From Condylostoma magnum (Eukaryota > Ciliophora > Heterotrichea > Heterotrichida > Condylostomatidae), in the NCBI GenBank assembly GCA_920105805.1, contig CAKKTI010000016.1, positions 34,482-98,481 on the forward strand: a DNA stretch of 64,000 nt, written 5' to 3'. The notes under the pieces are model-generated. The model worked only from the letters and a program-made list of their open reading frames with translations, had not been told where the DNA came from and made no database searches. Shown piece after piece: positions 11,778 to 24,600 of the stretch (position 1 is the stretch's first letter; the number at the start of each line of letters is the position of its first letter). A program made the translations under genes and the position numbers.

Positions 11778-12410
11778 TCATGCACGTTTACTTCTGCGTT
11801 TTGTATGATATTTTGTAGAGTTTTACGAACTTGAGGATAAAAGAGAGCTTATTGGACGATAAACTGTTTCTTATGAGCTTACCTTTTTATTTTCTGTATT
11901 TTTTGTTTTAAATGAACCAATTACTGTGTTTGGTCTTTTCAAATGATTTTAGTTTTTCGGAGATAAAAGTTAGTGTAAAAGCTTATTAAAATTTCCAGTT
12001 TTTAAGGGTTTTGTAGAGTTTAACTTGCTTTTTAGGGAAATTTTAGCTTTTAATTGGTCTAATTCTGTATTTTATGTAGTTGTAATCGAGTCTTTTTTGC
12101 TTTCTGAATCAAATTTTAGCATTTTGCTTGAATAGCGCTATTTCGAATTAATGAAAGTTTTAGATAGCGGTCTAGTAGTTTTAATACTTCTTCCCTTTGC
12201 TGAAGTTTACAATTAACTAAACTTTATTGGAGTTTTTGAGGGATGCAATATATACATTGTGAAGGCTTTTTCTTATAGAGATTTGTACTTTTAAAATTTT
12301 CCTTTAGAGCCTGATATATTAGACAATTGCTTATTTTCTATTGGATTATCATTATTAACTAAGGACTCACTTGCGTTCAAGCTACTTAAAGCATCATCCG
12401 TGTAATTCAT
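11778..12410 (-). CDS. Small basic Ser/Thr/Lys-rich protein
   Basis: A 210-residue frame from ATG at 12410 to TGA at 11778-11780. The composition is balanced, with Asp and Glu at the N-terminus and Lys, Ser and Thr throughout, ending in a basic KRRSKRA tail. This differs clearly from the I/N/K/F bias of noncoding frames nearby. No family or membrane segment is seen, and it is probably largely disordered. A phosphorylated scaffold or nucleic-acid-binding role would fit, but this is only a guess. Confidence 0.62.
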
Positions 12411-12695
12411 TTATTTTAAATAGTAGGATTTTCCCAAAGGTTAATTATAGAACACTACATACTGGGACTTTTCATTATAGGTTTAATGTTATGAAGGAAA
12501 GGTATATTAGATGAAATTAATTGATATATAAAATTGTGATATACATATCAAAAACTACTAACTTTCTCATTTTTATAAGATTGGAGAATATCAAAAGAGC
12601 TGATAGGTAAGCTCTTTATTAATATTCCAATTTGGCTAAATTAACTCGAATTAAGTCTTAATTTAAAAGCATTCGCAATCTAATGTTTAATTTCA

Positions 12696-15600
12696 TTAAT
12701 GTATAAAAAATAGAGTAACTTTTACTAATAACAGCAAACAAGCATAATAAAATAAACCTAATTAACTATTATCATTGGTTCTTGGCTTACAAAGTTTTGC
12801 TTTGATTAAGAGGGCAATTAAATATAACTAATGGAATAAATTCAAAACAAAAGGAAGTAAAAGTAATCCAATAATAGTTCATTCAAGCCCTAAGTAGTGT
12901 TTATCTTAAATAAGTAAGCAACATTGCAGTACCATTGTTTGAGAAACACAATAAAATATCAATATAAAGTTGTCATAAGCGTTCTATAAGGGTTGGTTCT
13001 TTCAAATGTATATAATAAGCTGCTTATAAATTACAATAATTTGGCAACAACCATTGACTAATGCTTTCATAAAAAAGCCAATTTCAATAAAGATGCTAGT
13101 TATAAATACAATCTAGCTTATTAAGCTAAAGCTAAAAAATGACCTTTAAATCGGCTCATCTTTACATAGCATTAGCATTTCTTTCATTAATCCTTAATTA
13201 TCTAATTACTTTTAAGATTTAACAAAAAGGTAGATTAGCATGACTAAAAAGATAATACAGTATACTAATGATACAATGAAGCTGAATATTATGGAGAAAC
13301 TATTTCAGTCATTGTATTATCCATAAAATTAAATAATTAATAAAATACTACCTTCCAAAAATGTATCATAAAACACAATCATAATTGATTTTACTATTTT
13401 ATCATTAATTTTCTTATATAATTATCGTACTTTTAAGTATGTGCAACTGCTAATCCACCATCCACATATTAATAATACAAGCATCGAACAATGTATTAGT
13501 ATTATCACTTATGCATTACTAACAAATAAAGTTGAATCAAGATCAATTTATTTAGAGTAGAAATTATGTTCTCCTTATAGCTCAAATTCAAATAATTTAG
13601 GAAACTATTCAAATATATTCAATCCTAAAAAATATACTTTAACTGAATTCGGTAGATCTGTAAAAATTAAAGGAATAAAAGAGGCTTATTAGAACTATGC
13701 AATCATAACTAACAAGCTCAAAGGATTACTTAGAATAAAACTCATACCAATAGCAGCTGCAACTGTTGAGACAGTAGCTGTTTAAATGGATTCTTTCTTA
13801 GATTAATCAATTTCACTTTCCTCTTGTGACTATTTAATACTTAATGTTGTTTATTCTTCTTCATTTTAACCATTAATAGATACAGTAAGCTTTTTGCATG
13901 TTTTTCCCTTTAAATCTATTTTGTACTAATGCTCTATAATAGGTCCTATTAAGTAATAATCAATCTTATTTCCATCGCACAATATGCTGATATCATAAGT
14001 TTACAATGCCACTTTCTGATCAAATATTAAAAAGATTTCATCATGTTCTTAATTAATCTCAAATTTTGGAATTGTTACTTCTTCTTTGCATTTGTTATCT
14101 TCTAATATATATCCTTTCTTGCATTAACAGCTTCCATATTCATCTATTTATTAATTTGGTAAATTGCAGTTATTTTTAATACAATTTCCGTTAATATCTC
14201 AGCATGCATCACAATTTTCACATGATTTGCACTCAGTTTCACAATTTGTACAAATATCCTCTATGAAATAATCGCATTTTTATGTCTCGGTGCATTCTCC
14301 ATTATTTTCAGTATATCCTTCCTTGCAAATACAACTTCCTTATTATAAATAGGCGTTATCTATGCAAGTAAAACATCCTTCAGCATTACAAGAAGTACAT
14401 AGATTACAAGTTTTACATTATCCATCTAAATAAAACTCATTTTATTAACAAGGATTTTCTATGCAAATTTCAGTGTCATCTATGCAAAACTCGCATTGTC
14501 CTACGCAATCTTAGCAGGAGAACTAGCAATTTTCTTAACAAATATGCATTGAATTAAAAAATGACCCGTCAATGCATTAAATGCAATCTGAAATAAGCTA
14601 ATTTGTACAGGTTTTGCATGATTTGTGGCATTGAATGCATTACTGATTAGATAAATAGTATCCTTCATAGCAATCAATACAATTCAGCATTTGATCGCAG
14701 ATGCAGTTTGCTGGGCATTATGGATATCTATTTCATTTGATAGTACTTTGAATATAATCCTTAAGAATCATATCATAATCCCCTAAAAGTAGTTTAAAAT
14801 CTCTTACAATAGCATTGCTTAATCTTTCTATAGAGATACTAGGTAAATAAATTGCTAGTTACTCTTGGTCAAAGCTAATTAAACTCTATTCTGAAGTATC
14901 AATATATTCATCACATATTAAAGAGAATTAATTTTAGCAAAGACATAGGATTCCTTGAATTTCAACATTTTATCCAGTATTTTTATATTATATTTACGCG
15001 TGCAAGAAATATCATTCAGATTCACTGGGTATCTCTAAGCTTAGCTTAGTTTCTTAATCCACCAGTTGTTAATTCACGAAATTCAAAATATTAAATTCTG
15101 TATAAAGAGATGGAGTTTAGCATACATCTTATTCTATTTGATTTTCACACCATTAATCAGCTACTCTAATTATCTCTTTTTTACCTTGTTAGAACTAAGG
15201 AAATATTATCCATGTTTAAAGCATTCTTTGATTTCCTACTTACCTTTTATATAATTCCCATGATCTGTTATCTACCTTAATTATTTAGTTTTATCAATTG
15301 TTCTCGTATTAATAAGGTTGAATTAAAATAAAATTATTACAGGCTGATGGACCTGGCCCAATAGGTGATGAGCATTCATCACTATGAGTTTCATCTGAAT
15401 CAAATTCTTTTACTGTTAATTTGTTTAATGGTAATCTATAGAATCTAATTTATGCAATTTAGCCAAAAAACAAGTTCTGTGCTTAATTTTCAGATCCTAT
15501 TGTAATATAACTATCAGATGTGAGTGTGATTGGATGATAAAGGTTAATTTATGTATCTATTAGTTAAGAGTTAGGGTAATCTTATATGAAGCATTGTATA

Positions 15601-17309
15601 AGTTATTCTTGTACTGTTATAGTTAGAATATTTCACTCATTGTAGAATCTTTATGCCTCTATTTCTAAAGTATCAATTAAAGGAGTATAAAGCACTAGTA
15701 CATCTTGAGGCTAAAAGTATAAAAGCTATAATAGCTTACAGTTAGAGTCCCTTTAGTAGATAGTAAAAACAGTTTAGATCTCATAATTAGAAGGATTCAA
15801 TATAAGTCAAAATGAAATTGAGAATATTTATCTATCTTAGTCATTCTGTATTGGAAATGAAAAGCTTTCATTATTTCTAAATATATATGTATATCTTGTA
15901 TCAGTGATATCAGAAGATCAATAATACTATCTGCATTGCTTATCACTCTAACTTGGATAATAAATTTCATCATCCACTGGGTTATTTCCGGGGTATAAAT
16001 TACATGAGCTACAACGTCCGTCTTTATTTCTTATATGTCTTGACTCACAGATACTACATTCTTTATCTGTTTCCCCTGTACAGTTATAATTTTAGTAGCA
16101 ATTAGAACTGCAAGTAATTAAGTGTAACTTTGATTAGCTAAGTGCTTTCCAATAAGGAAAACTCTGTATTACTTAATTAGTTCCTTTATATTTTGCACTA
16201 TTATAATAGAAGTATGTTTAATATACTTGAATTTCATTATAACATGGGCTATTTTCAGGGGGATACTATATTTGTTTTAGGCCTTGTTCTGAATTATATT
16301 AGTAGGGATGAATACTGCTATGTACTGTTTTACAATTAGAATCTACTTCAGATTCGATCCAGCATAAATCTATGACATAGTCTTCTTAATCAAAATATGC
16401 TGACATTGTTATAAATTATCACTCGATCCCAAAAGTTTACTCTAGTCTACTTTAAATAGTGCCCTAAGGACTGTCAAAAATCACACTCAAAGAATCAGAG
16501 CTTAATCTTAGTTCTGGTGATTTACATAGATCTTAGGAGTTACAGTCTATTAAAGCTTGGAAAAAAAGTTATTCACTTAAATTGGAATCGCTTAATTTTA
16601 TCCAGGTTTAAAATTACCTTTGATCCCCTGTAAAACTTGAATTCTTTATGATGTCATCACTTTCTGTAAAAACTCTCTAATAACAGAGATAATCCTATGA
16701 GCTAATTTCTTAATCATTAAATTTCATATATTCAGGATATTTCCCATAATTATCCTAAATCATACATTCTTATAGTTTTCTTTATTACTGCACAGCTTTA
16801 TTTTTTGCTAATTTATCACTTTTGAAATTCCTGATACTAATACATCTTTAGCAAATTATTCGATATTGACTAATTTCATCCAATAGTAAGCTATCAGTTA
16901 ATTAGTTATTACTACTCTTGATTCTTTTATTAAAGCCTCCAATACCATTTTCCTCATCTGAAGAGCTAGTTACTTAAATAAACTACTCATTAATTTCTAT
17001 CTGTATATTCTACCATACCTCCAAGGCCAATTTGATTGAAATTTTATCAACTTCACTAAACTTAAAACAAACATCCTATTGAGTCTGATAAACCTAAACC
17101 AAGCTAACCCCTCTCTTACTTTGCAGCTCCACCAATTCCTAATTCTCCTATAACAATAATTTAATATCAAACTCCAAATGGACACTCTAATAACCATTAT
17201 TATCGCTACTTTCCCTTCCTTACAAGTCCCAATAATTTCCCTAGCCCTAAGCTACTACAACAGTAAAACACAATAGCAACACACAGCCCCTTTGAATAAA
17301 CAAAGCCAT
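12696..17309 (-). CDS. Large secreted-type cysteine-rich, multi-pass membrane protein
   Basis: A 1537-residue protein in one frame. Residues 1-22 are a signal peptide (MALFIQRG... to VVVAQG). Residues 25-740 are a long extracellular part with beta-rich, lectin/LamG-like segments. Residues 750-1050 contain many CxxC repeats of furin/EGF-like spacing (for example CHKSCKTC, CIQCIDG). About 1175-1530 form a multi-helix membrane region with the ISxIP-like segment MSFILSNPLSLL common to ciliate surface proteins that end in a TRP/ML-like module. Many UGA-Trp codons occur. TAA-TGA at 12698-12693 is taken as the end. The frame stays protein-like for about 60 more codons to TAA at 12507, so a longer tail is possible. 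A role as a surface receptor or adhesion protein is inference. Confidence 0.8.
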
Positions 17310-17381
17310 ATTTTATATCAACATAGAAACACAGTTAGACTTACACATATCTTGATATTATACTTTAATTTTACCAGCAAA

Positions 17382-19049
17382 ATGTCTCGTCACAGAAATC
17401 TCAAATGGCAAATGTACGAAGATGATGATTACTATGATGATGACGATATCAACTAAGACTAAGAAGATGAAGATGAGCTTTACAACTAAGAAATAAAAGA
17501 TGAGCTAATTACGGTCATAATGGAAGCTACAGGTGTCAATATAGCAACAGCCGAAAAGGCATTAGACGAGTTTGAATGGAATACTGACTAAGCAATAACA
17601 GCAATTAAGCAGAGAAAACGTCAACAAGCATTGGCACGAAAACAGCAAAAGGACCAGCCTAAGAAATCCCCAGTAAGAAAAGTAGAGAATCCATAGCCAA
17701 TAAAGCAAGTTCCTAAGGAAATTCAAAGCATCTACCCTGAAATCGAGCCGGATATACCATAAGATGATCTCCCAACAATAAACCTAGTAGTAATTGGTCA
17801 TGTGGACTCCGGTAAATCTACTATAATGGGCCATCTGCTGTATAACCTAGGATACGTGGACTAGAAAACAATGCATAGATATGAAAGGGACTCTAAGTAA
17901 ATAGGAAAGGACAGTTTCTAATATGCTTGGGTACTCGACTCAGGAGATGAGGAAAGATAAAGAGGAGTGACCATTGACGTAGGGTTTAATACTTTTAGGA
18001 CTTAGAATAGGAAAGTAGTGTTATTAGATGCTCCCGGGCATTTAGATTACGTGCCTAAGATGATATCAGGGGCAGCGTAGGCAGATGCGGCTGTATTGGT
18101 TATTGATAGCTAAGATTTTGAGAGAACTTTTAATGGAGGGCAGAGTAAGGAACATGCTTTTATAGCCAGAGCCATGGGGATAACTTCTATCATAATAGCC
18201 GTAAACAAGATGGAGACAAGTGAATGGGATTAGGGAAGATTTTAGCAGATTTAGACGAGCGTTGAAGGTTATTTAAGCTCAATTGGGTTTAGATAGGAAA
18301 ATTTGAAGTTTGTGCCTATTTCTGGGCTGTAGGGTGTAAATTTAGACGTTAAAAGTGATCTGGCTTAATGGTACGAAGGTAATTGCTTGGTAGATTTGAT
18401 TGACTGCTTAGTTCCTAGTAATAGAAACATAAAAGCTCCGTTTAGATTGTCAGTCATGGATGTATACAAATAGGCATTTGGGATTATCTAAGGGTTTTGT
18501 GTGGGAGGGAAAGTAGAGGGAGGTGTTGTAAAATTGTAAGATAAGGTGGTTATAATGCCTTCAGGACTAATAGCAGTTGTTAATAAAATCGAATGCATGG
18601 GAGAAAACGTGTAATATGCGAAAGCTGGTGATAATATCGATATATCATTAAAGCAGTTAGACTAGGATTTTGAGACAGTTATTCCAGGAAGTGTAGTATG
18701 TGATTTTAACTACCCTATACCTATGGTGAATAAATTTCAAATCAAGGCTGTTTTGTTCGATATACAGTTCCCAGTACTCAAAGGAAGCTAATTTCTAATG
18801 CACTTTCAATCCCTAAGAATTCCAGTGAATGTGTCTCGAATTATATCCCAAAACGATCCTTAATCTGGGGATATAATCAAGAAAAATCCTAGAATGCTTA
18901 CTCGATTTATGTCAGCTGTCATAGAAATCATATCAAGCCACCCTGTATGCTTAGAGCTTTATACTAATTATAGAGGACTAGGAAGACTGACACTCAGAGA
19001 CGAAGGAACAACAGTTTTAGCAGGCATGGTAATTAGTCTTATTAACTGA
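17382..19049 (+). CDS. HBS1: HBS1-like translational GTPase (ribosome rescue)
   Basis: A 555-residue protein. It begins with the HBS1 N-terminal signature MSRHRN followed by an acidic Asp/Tyr stretch, then a linker and an EF-Tu-like GTPase: GHVDSGKST (G1), RGVTIDVG (switch), DAPGH (G3) and NKME (G4). Two beta-barrel domains follow, ending in [16 protein letters not shown]. With Pelota/Dom34, HBS1 enters stalled ribosomes with an empty A site and starts no-go and non-stop decay. SGAAQAD carries UAG at the invariant Gln. It ends in TGA-TAA, and the next gene's ATG follows directly. eRF3 is less likely because of the N-terminal signature and the absence of a long prion-like domain. Confidence 0.93.
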
Positions 19050-19052
19050 TAA

Positions 19053-19481
19053 ATGGAGTGTGAGTGTAAATAGCCCGGAAAGTACAAATGTGCTTAATGT
19101 AGAATAGTTAGATAGTAATTTAAACTTAGTTGCAGTATAACCTGCTATAACAAACATAAGGAAACTTGCACAGGTTCTTAATTATAACCTGCTAATCCTG
19201 TGCGCATAAAAGACAGCTAAATCAACTTCATGCTAGAAGATGAGGATGAATTAGTTTTAAGTGATGATTAGCTACAAGCTCTTCGTAACTTTTACTCAGG
19301 AGAAAACCCTTAACTCCTAGCTCTTCTGCAAAACCCTTAGCTACGAGATGTGATACAAAGGATAGACTAATCCACTAACCGTATTGGGGCCTTACGTCAA
19401 ATCATATCTCAAGACAAAACAGGGAATTCCTACTTCTCTGAGTTTTTAGACCACTTATTAAACACTATTAAATTCCATTAA
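19053..19481 (+). CDS. ZNHIT3: HIT-type zinc finger protein, ZNHIT3/Hit1-like
   Basis: A 142-residue protein. Residues 3-40 form a HIT zinc finger (CEC, CAQC, SCSITC, HKETC). The C-terminal half matches the ZNHIT3 helical domain, with DDQLQALRNF, LLALLQNPQLRDVI and EFLDHLL. ZNHIT3/Hit1 helps NUFIP assemble box C/D snoRNPs. The first cysteine pair is CxC rather than CxxC. The start lies 3 bases after the HBS1 stop. The end is TAA at 19479, one base before the next ATG. Confidence 0.86.
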
Positions 19482-19482
19482 A

Positions 19483-20379
19483 ATGTCTGAAATCCCTGAC
19501 TTCAATAGCCTGTGCTCAGATTAACAAGACCTTCTATCTAAATACTACTGTTTCGGATCAATAGCCCTACTCACTCTCAACTCTAAATCCCCGGGGCTGG
19601 TTTACAAAGCCAGAGGAGCAAGAACCAGGACAACTTCGACCACTTCTACGACAAACACTTCATCTTCTCTGGAATTCCGCAAGAACAACGGAGGTTTAAA
19701 GGTAAAAAAATCTACAGAAGGCAACATTTTACTTAATTTTGACTACACTCCTAAGGACGTAGTGGAAAACATGAAAGGAAAACTTAATCTTAATTTTAAC
19801 CCGAAAACAAGTAATGTTAAATCTACCGGGTCTATTTCTTATTTTAATGATAAGATTAGAGGAGCTGTGCAGTTATGTGACGATCCTTTAGCTTTGACAA
19901 TGACTGCCACGGGTGGCAGTTAAGACTTAGGCATTGGAGGCAAGTTTGGATTCGATTTTAGTAGTTAGAGATTTTCCACTTATGATATTGCAGGGTGGTG
20001 GTAAAGGAAAAACTTGTAAATGGTGTTGAAGCATGAGGGGAGGAATTAGGAGAGGTATGCTTTAGGAGATCTGGTTTTCTCTTATTTTCAACAAACCACT
20101 GATAAGACGAGGATTGGGGCGGAAGTAAGCACCAGTATAGAGAAAGGAACAACAGATGTTGAGGTTGGAGGGGATTACAAGTATGACGATACATTGCTGA
20201 AGGTTAAAATGAATAGCGAGGGGAAGTTGGCTGGGGCATTTGTGCAGGATGTTAATAAGAATACCAAGTTCACTGTGTCGGCTGAGGTGGATGTTAATAG
20301 AATGACTTCTACTAGTGTTAATGACTTCAGACTTGGGTTTAGGCTCGATTTCAACCATGAGGGAAATTAGTATAGGTAA
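19483..20379 (+). CDS. VDAC-like mitochondrial outer membrane porin
   Basis: A 298-residue protein of usual VDAC length. It has a short amphipathic N-terminus (DLLSKYYCFGSIALLTL), then alternating hydrophobic/polar beta-strands to a final FRLGFRLDFNH strand, typical of the Porin_3 family. A Thr/Ser-rich insert sits near residues 48-60. These beta-barrels carry ATP, ADP and other metabolites across the outer mitochondrial membrane. In-frame TAG (20368) and TAA-TGA (20377-20382) follow the last strand. The TAA is used here, and the TAG would shorten it by three residues. GC content is higher than in its neighbours, as expected for a highly expressed gene. Confidence 0.78.
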
Positions 20380-20397
20380 TGATTGGAGTGTAATAAA

Positions 20398-20877
20398 ATG
20401 GGGTGCTGTGAAGGGGTAGAAAGGCCTATTAAGAGGTATGATGACGTAAATCAGTGCAATTATTGTGAAAAATAAGCTGAGATTCGATTATAGTGTGAGT
20501 GTTATTTATGTGAAAGCTGTTTATGCAATATAGTGCTTCATTGGGCCAAAGGCAATCAGATATAAATCCCTTAGTGTGTTATTCATTATAAGCAGATTTA
20601 TAACATTAAGGAAATCTTAAAGAAGTTCACTAGGATTAAATAACAGTATGAAGCCATTGTATGCAGGAATCAAGGAGGGTCTATATGTCCATTATGCGAA
20701 ACTGGAATTACTAAAGAAAGTGAAAGCAATTTTATTACGTGTAAGTCTCCAATGTGCAATGGAAAAACTCATTTCTGCTATCTATGCAAAGAAATACTGA
20801 AAAAGAATGATAATCTTACGCATTTTAGAAGACAAGGGCCATTTGGAACATCATGCAATAACTTAGATAACAATTAA
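20398..20877 (+). CDS. Small cysteine-rich IBR/RING2-like zinc protein
   Basis: A 159-residue protein starting MGCC, a candidate N-myristoylation and palmitoylation signal. A first Cys cluster (CNYC, CECYLCESC) lies at residues 20-45. An IBR/RING2-like second cluster begins at about residue 100: CPLC, ITCKSPMCNGKTHFCYLCKE, H and GTSC. It resembles the last zinc modules of RBR ubiquitin ligases, but there is no separate RING1, and the catalytic GC-N motif of RING2 is absent. It may therefore be a zinc-binding adaptor rather than a ligase. It ends at TAA 20875, 10 bases from the convergent TRP-like gene. Confidence 0.68.
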
Positions 20878-20887
20878 ATCTATTTAA

Positions 20888-23800
20888 CTAATTATTTGCC
20901 CCTAGAGACTGTAAAATCATATCAATTTTTGCTTCTAGCGCATTCTAGTTTTGATTGATTTGATTTTATACTTGATTCATCTATTACTCCATCTTTTCCT
21001 AAAATTCATTCATTCTTTAATCTAGCTTTTAGTCCATTTCATCCCTACTTGAATCGACTTTCTGTTAAAGACAATCTATCTTTTTCCTGATTATTTAGTT
21101 TATTGTATATAGAAGCCTAACCCTACTTTCCCAATCTCCCTCTCCAATATCCTCTCCTACATATTCCTAAATAAATGATAAAATTCGATTTTCTTGCTTA
21201 TGTCTATTCCAAAACATGCAATTCTCAACTTCTATTATCAATTCTAGCTTTATTCGTGTATCTGACTCCTTTTTCTCAAAAGTGATTCTATCAAATGACT
21301 CGGAAATAATTGATATAAGTAAATTAAGGATTACTATCAGATTTATTATTGAACCTAAAAGAAATAGAATTCATTATACATTATCAAAAGAATCCCTTTC
21401 GTAGTTTCCAAGTAGTAAATCATACGAGGATTTTAACGTATCAAGAAAACCGGAGTCTTAAGTAGAGCCTAGCATTGTACAGTATGCTAAAACGAAATAG
21501 ATTAAAATACCAAAGAATCCGCATAAATCATATATTACTTCTTATAAAAGCCATATGTAATATCTAGTAGACTCAATAACACTGAATCCATTCAATCCAT
21601 CTAGCCAAAATAATAAAATAGTGACTAATGTTAGTATATCGGTGTGATTAAGATTCTAAAACTCACTGAAGCAAGAAACTATCCCCCAAACAAATCCTAG
21701 GCCTAATCTCAATAAATCCAAATAGTTCTTTACTGTAGCAAAGTACCGTACTCCTAGGGAAATCAACTACACTATCTCAAATATAAGGAAGAATATGTTA
21801 TTTATTACAAAAATCAGCATAAGTACAAGCTATACATCAAAATTGTTGGCAAAGGTAATTCCAATTATAAAGCATAAGTTAAAAATACTTAATAAGCTTA
21901 ATAACCAAAAGAATAGTTTAAATTTCTTTCATTTATTGTTGACTAAAGTTTAAACAAAATCACTTCTTAAGCAATCTGATCTTTAAATCTCTAATAATGT
22001 ATTTAAGAGATTCAAACTGTTGCAAGATCCTTCTAATAAATTGCAAGATAACTTTGAGTTTCCAACTCGTACATCTCTTGGTTGTGAATCTTCATCCTAA
22101 TGGCCTAAAAGTAGTGTTTAGCATGAAAAATAAGCTGGTATATCATTAGTTTTTAACATTTAAGGAATACTTGATGTTATTAAATTACACAAAGCTACTA
22201 TATGGATTGAGTTAGTTTACAGTATTCTTACAAAATCCTTTTGAATAATTTACAAAATTGAGCGTTATCTATAATCATTCTCTAAATTGCAAATATGTTT
22301 AAGCATTACTTCAGTGCATCTAATGTATCCCTTGTTTAGAGATATAGTCAAAGGTGAATCACCATTAGCAGATTATATAAAAGGACAACCTCTTTCTAAA
22401 GCATTATCAAGCATCTTATCCCTTCCTTAATGCGCAAAAACGTGTAGTATATTTATCCTTTAAGGATTTATAACTATGTCATTCACAGTATCCTTGTATT
22501 GGCAATCTTTACTATTAGCCAATTATATGAAATCTTTGATAAAGTACTTATTATGAGGATACTATTTGAATCTATGCTTAAAGCTTACCATTCTTATCCT
22601 CATATCAAAAGAAGCTGATACTAAAGTTCCATCTAAATCGATTAAATCAAGAACATTTCCCAAGTGTCCTCTGAAGACAGCAATTTATGTATTAGTTTCT
22701 AGGTCCCATAGTCTAACAGTTTTATCATATGAGCCAGATACTAAGTAGTTATATATTTGAGTCAATGCACTCACAGCTGCACTGTGTCCTTCTAAGTTCC
22801 TTAAATTCCATTTATTCTCAATATCCCATAATTAAATCAAGGAACTCCTCAATCCTACTGCTAAAATTCCATTGATTCCTAATAATGATAAAATATGGGA
22901 ATCATTTGTATCAAGAGTTACTAGTAATTACTTTTGCTATAAATTTCAAATTTTTGCCGTTTAATCTTATGAGCCGGAAACTAACAGTCCAGAAACAATA
23001 GTTAAAGAAGTAACAGCACTTGTATGTCCTTCATAAATATCAACCTATTACATTGTATCAATATTCCAAACTCTTATAGTTGAATCTAAAGAGCCTGATA
23101 TCAGTTAATCATTTAAAACAGCTAAAGCTGTTACTTCCTTCGTATGTCCTTCTAATATACCAACTTATTTAAATGACTATACATTTCATAGTCTTATAGT
23201 CTAATCAATCGACCCTGATGCTAGAAAGCCTCGAATTGTTATTAAAGCTGATACATCATACTAATGGCCTTATAAAACTGCGATAGTTTCTAGAGTTGTT
23301 GTATCTCATAATCTAATTGTTTTATCTCCTGAACCGGATGCTAAAAGGTTGTCAATAATTGCAAGAGAGGTTACGTCTTATTCATGACCTTGTAAAACCT
23401 GGATTTAAGGCTTTATTTCAGGGTTCCACACTCTAATTGTTTTATCTTGTGATCCTGAAATAATGCTATCTTCAATTACTAATAAAGATGAGACGTCTTT
23501 TTAGTGTCCTTCTAATACTCCTGTGTTTTCTCAGGATGAAATATCCCAAAGTCTTATTTAACTGTCTTTTGATCCGGATAGTAGTATATTATCCATCGTT
23601 ACTAAAGTAGTTACTACATTGGTATGCCCCGTCAAGACATTCAGTTATTCATAAGTATTTAAATCCCAGATTTTAATTGTATGATCTACTGATCCAGAAG
23701 CAAGTAGATTATTGAAAACAAGTAGAGAGTAAATACCTTAAGTGTCATTTTCTAATACTCTTATAAGCTCCTTAGTGTAAATATCTCATATTCTAATAAG

Positions 23801-24349
23801 ATTATCGTCAGATCCAGATATCAGCCAGCTTTTAAAGCTAGTTAAAGATTGAATTTCCCCCAAATCCTAGTCAATTACCCCGATTTCTTATAAATGTTCA
23901 ATGTTTCAAATTTTAATAGTCTCGTCCCAGGATCCTGATACTAAAAGACCATCTATTGAAGTCAGACAAGATACAGGGCTAGTGTGTCCTTAAAGCAATC
24001 CAACTTGTCTCTTATCTTATGCATTTCATATTCTTATAGAATTATCCCAGGACCCTGAAATTAGTTTGTCATTTATTACTGTTAAAGAGGATACTACGCC
24101 TTAATGTCCTTCTAATACACCTATTTATTGCATTGTATATATGTCCCATAGTTTTATTAAACGGTCAGCTGAGCCAGATGCTATGGCATTTTGTATAAGA
24201 GCTAATGAAAATATAGGTTGTATATGGGCATCTATTGATTTAGAGTCAGTAAAACCACCTATTAGTTAATCTATATCAATTTAATCTGTCTAAACAGCGT
24301 CTTTTAGCTCTCTAAAACTTTCTTAGGAATTTATATTACTGTAAGACAT
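20888..24349 (-). CDS. WD40-ankyrin-TRP-like cation channel
   Basis: A 1153-residue protein in one frame. Residues 30-565 hold about twelve WD40 repeats with regular GH...SGSxDxTIRLWD units, enough for two propellers. Residues 590-700 form ankyrin-like repeats (LHVFAHQGR, GDSPLTISLNKGY). Residues 815-1030 form a six-helix ion-transport domain. The pore region follows AYCTMLGSTQD, and the last helix is INLIVILNLLISIISESFDR, the TRP-channel S6 pattern. A coiled coil closes the protein (residues 1090-1150). WD40 propellers on a TRP-like channel suggest cytoplasmic scaffolding. Ion selectivity cannot be told. TAG at 20888-20890 is the stop. Confidence 0.88.
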
Positions 24350-24600
24350 TTTTTATTAGGGGAATATAGATTGTTCTCTACTTTTAAATAGAGTATAGAT
24401 ATCAAAGCAATATGTAGTATAAATATTCCAGAATGTAAGTTAAAGCAAGATTCAAAGAATACAAAATCTATTCTGGTACATTTATCTCTACTTGCTGTAT
24501 ATCGACTCAACAGTAATTATAACCAAGGAGCCAGGAGTGATGATGATTACTAAAATAAAGTATTTCAAGCCTAACTCTTCTCTGATAAAATAATTTAAAA

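Noticed and set aside
17170-17384. Plus-strand ORF starting at 17178 as an N-terminal extension of HBS1
   Set aside because: It is antisense to the signal peptide and N-terminus of the large membrane protein, and HBS1 already starts with its family signature MSRHRN.
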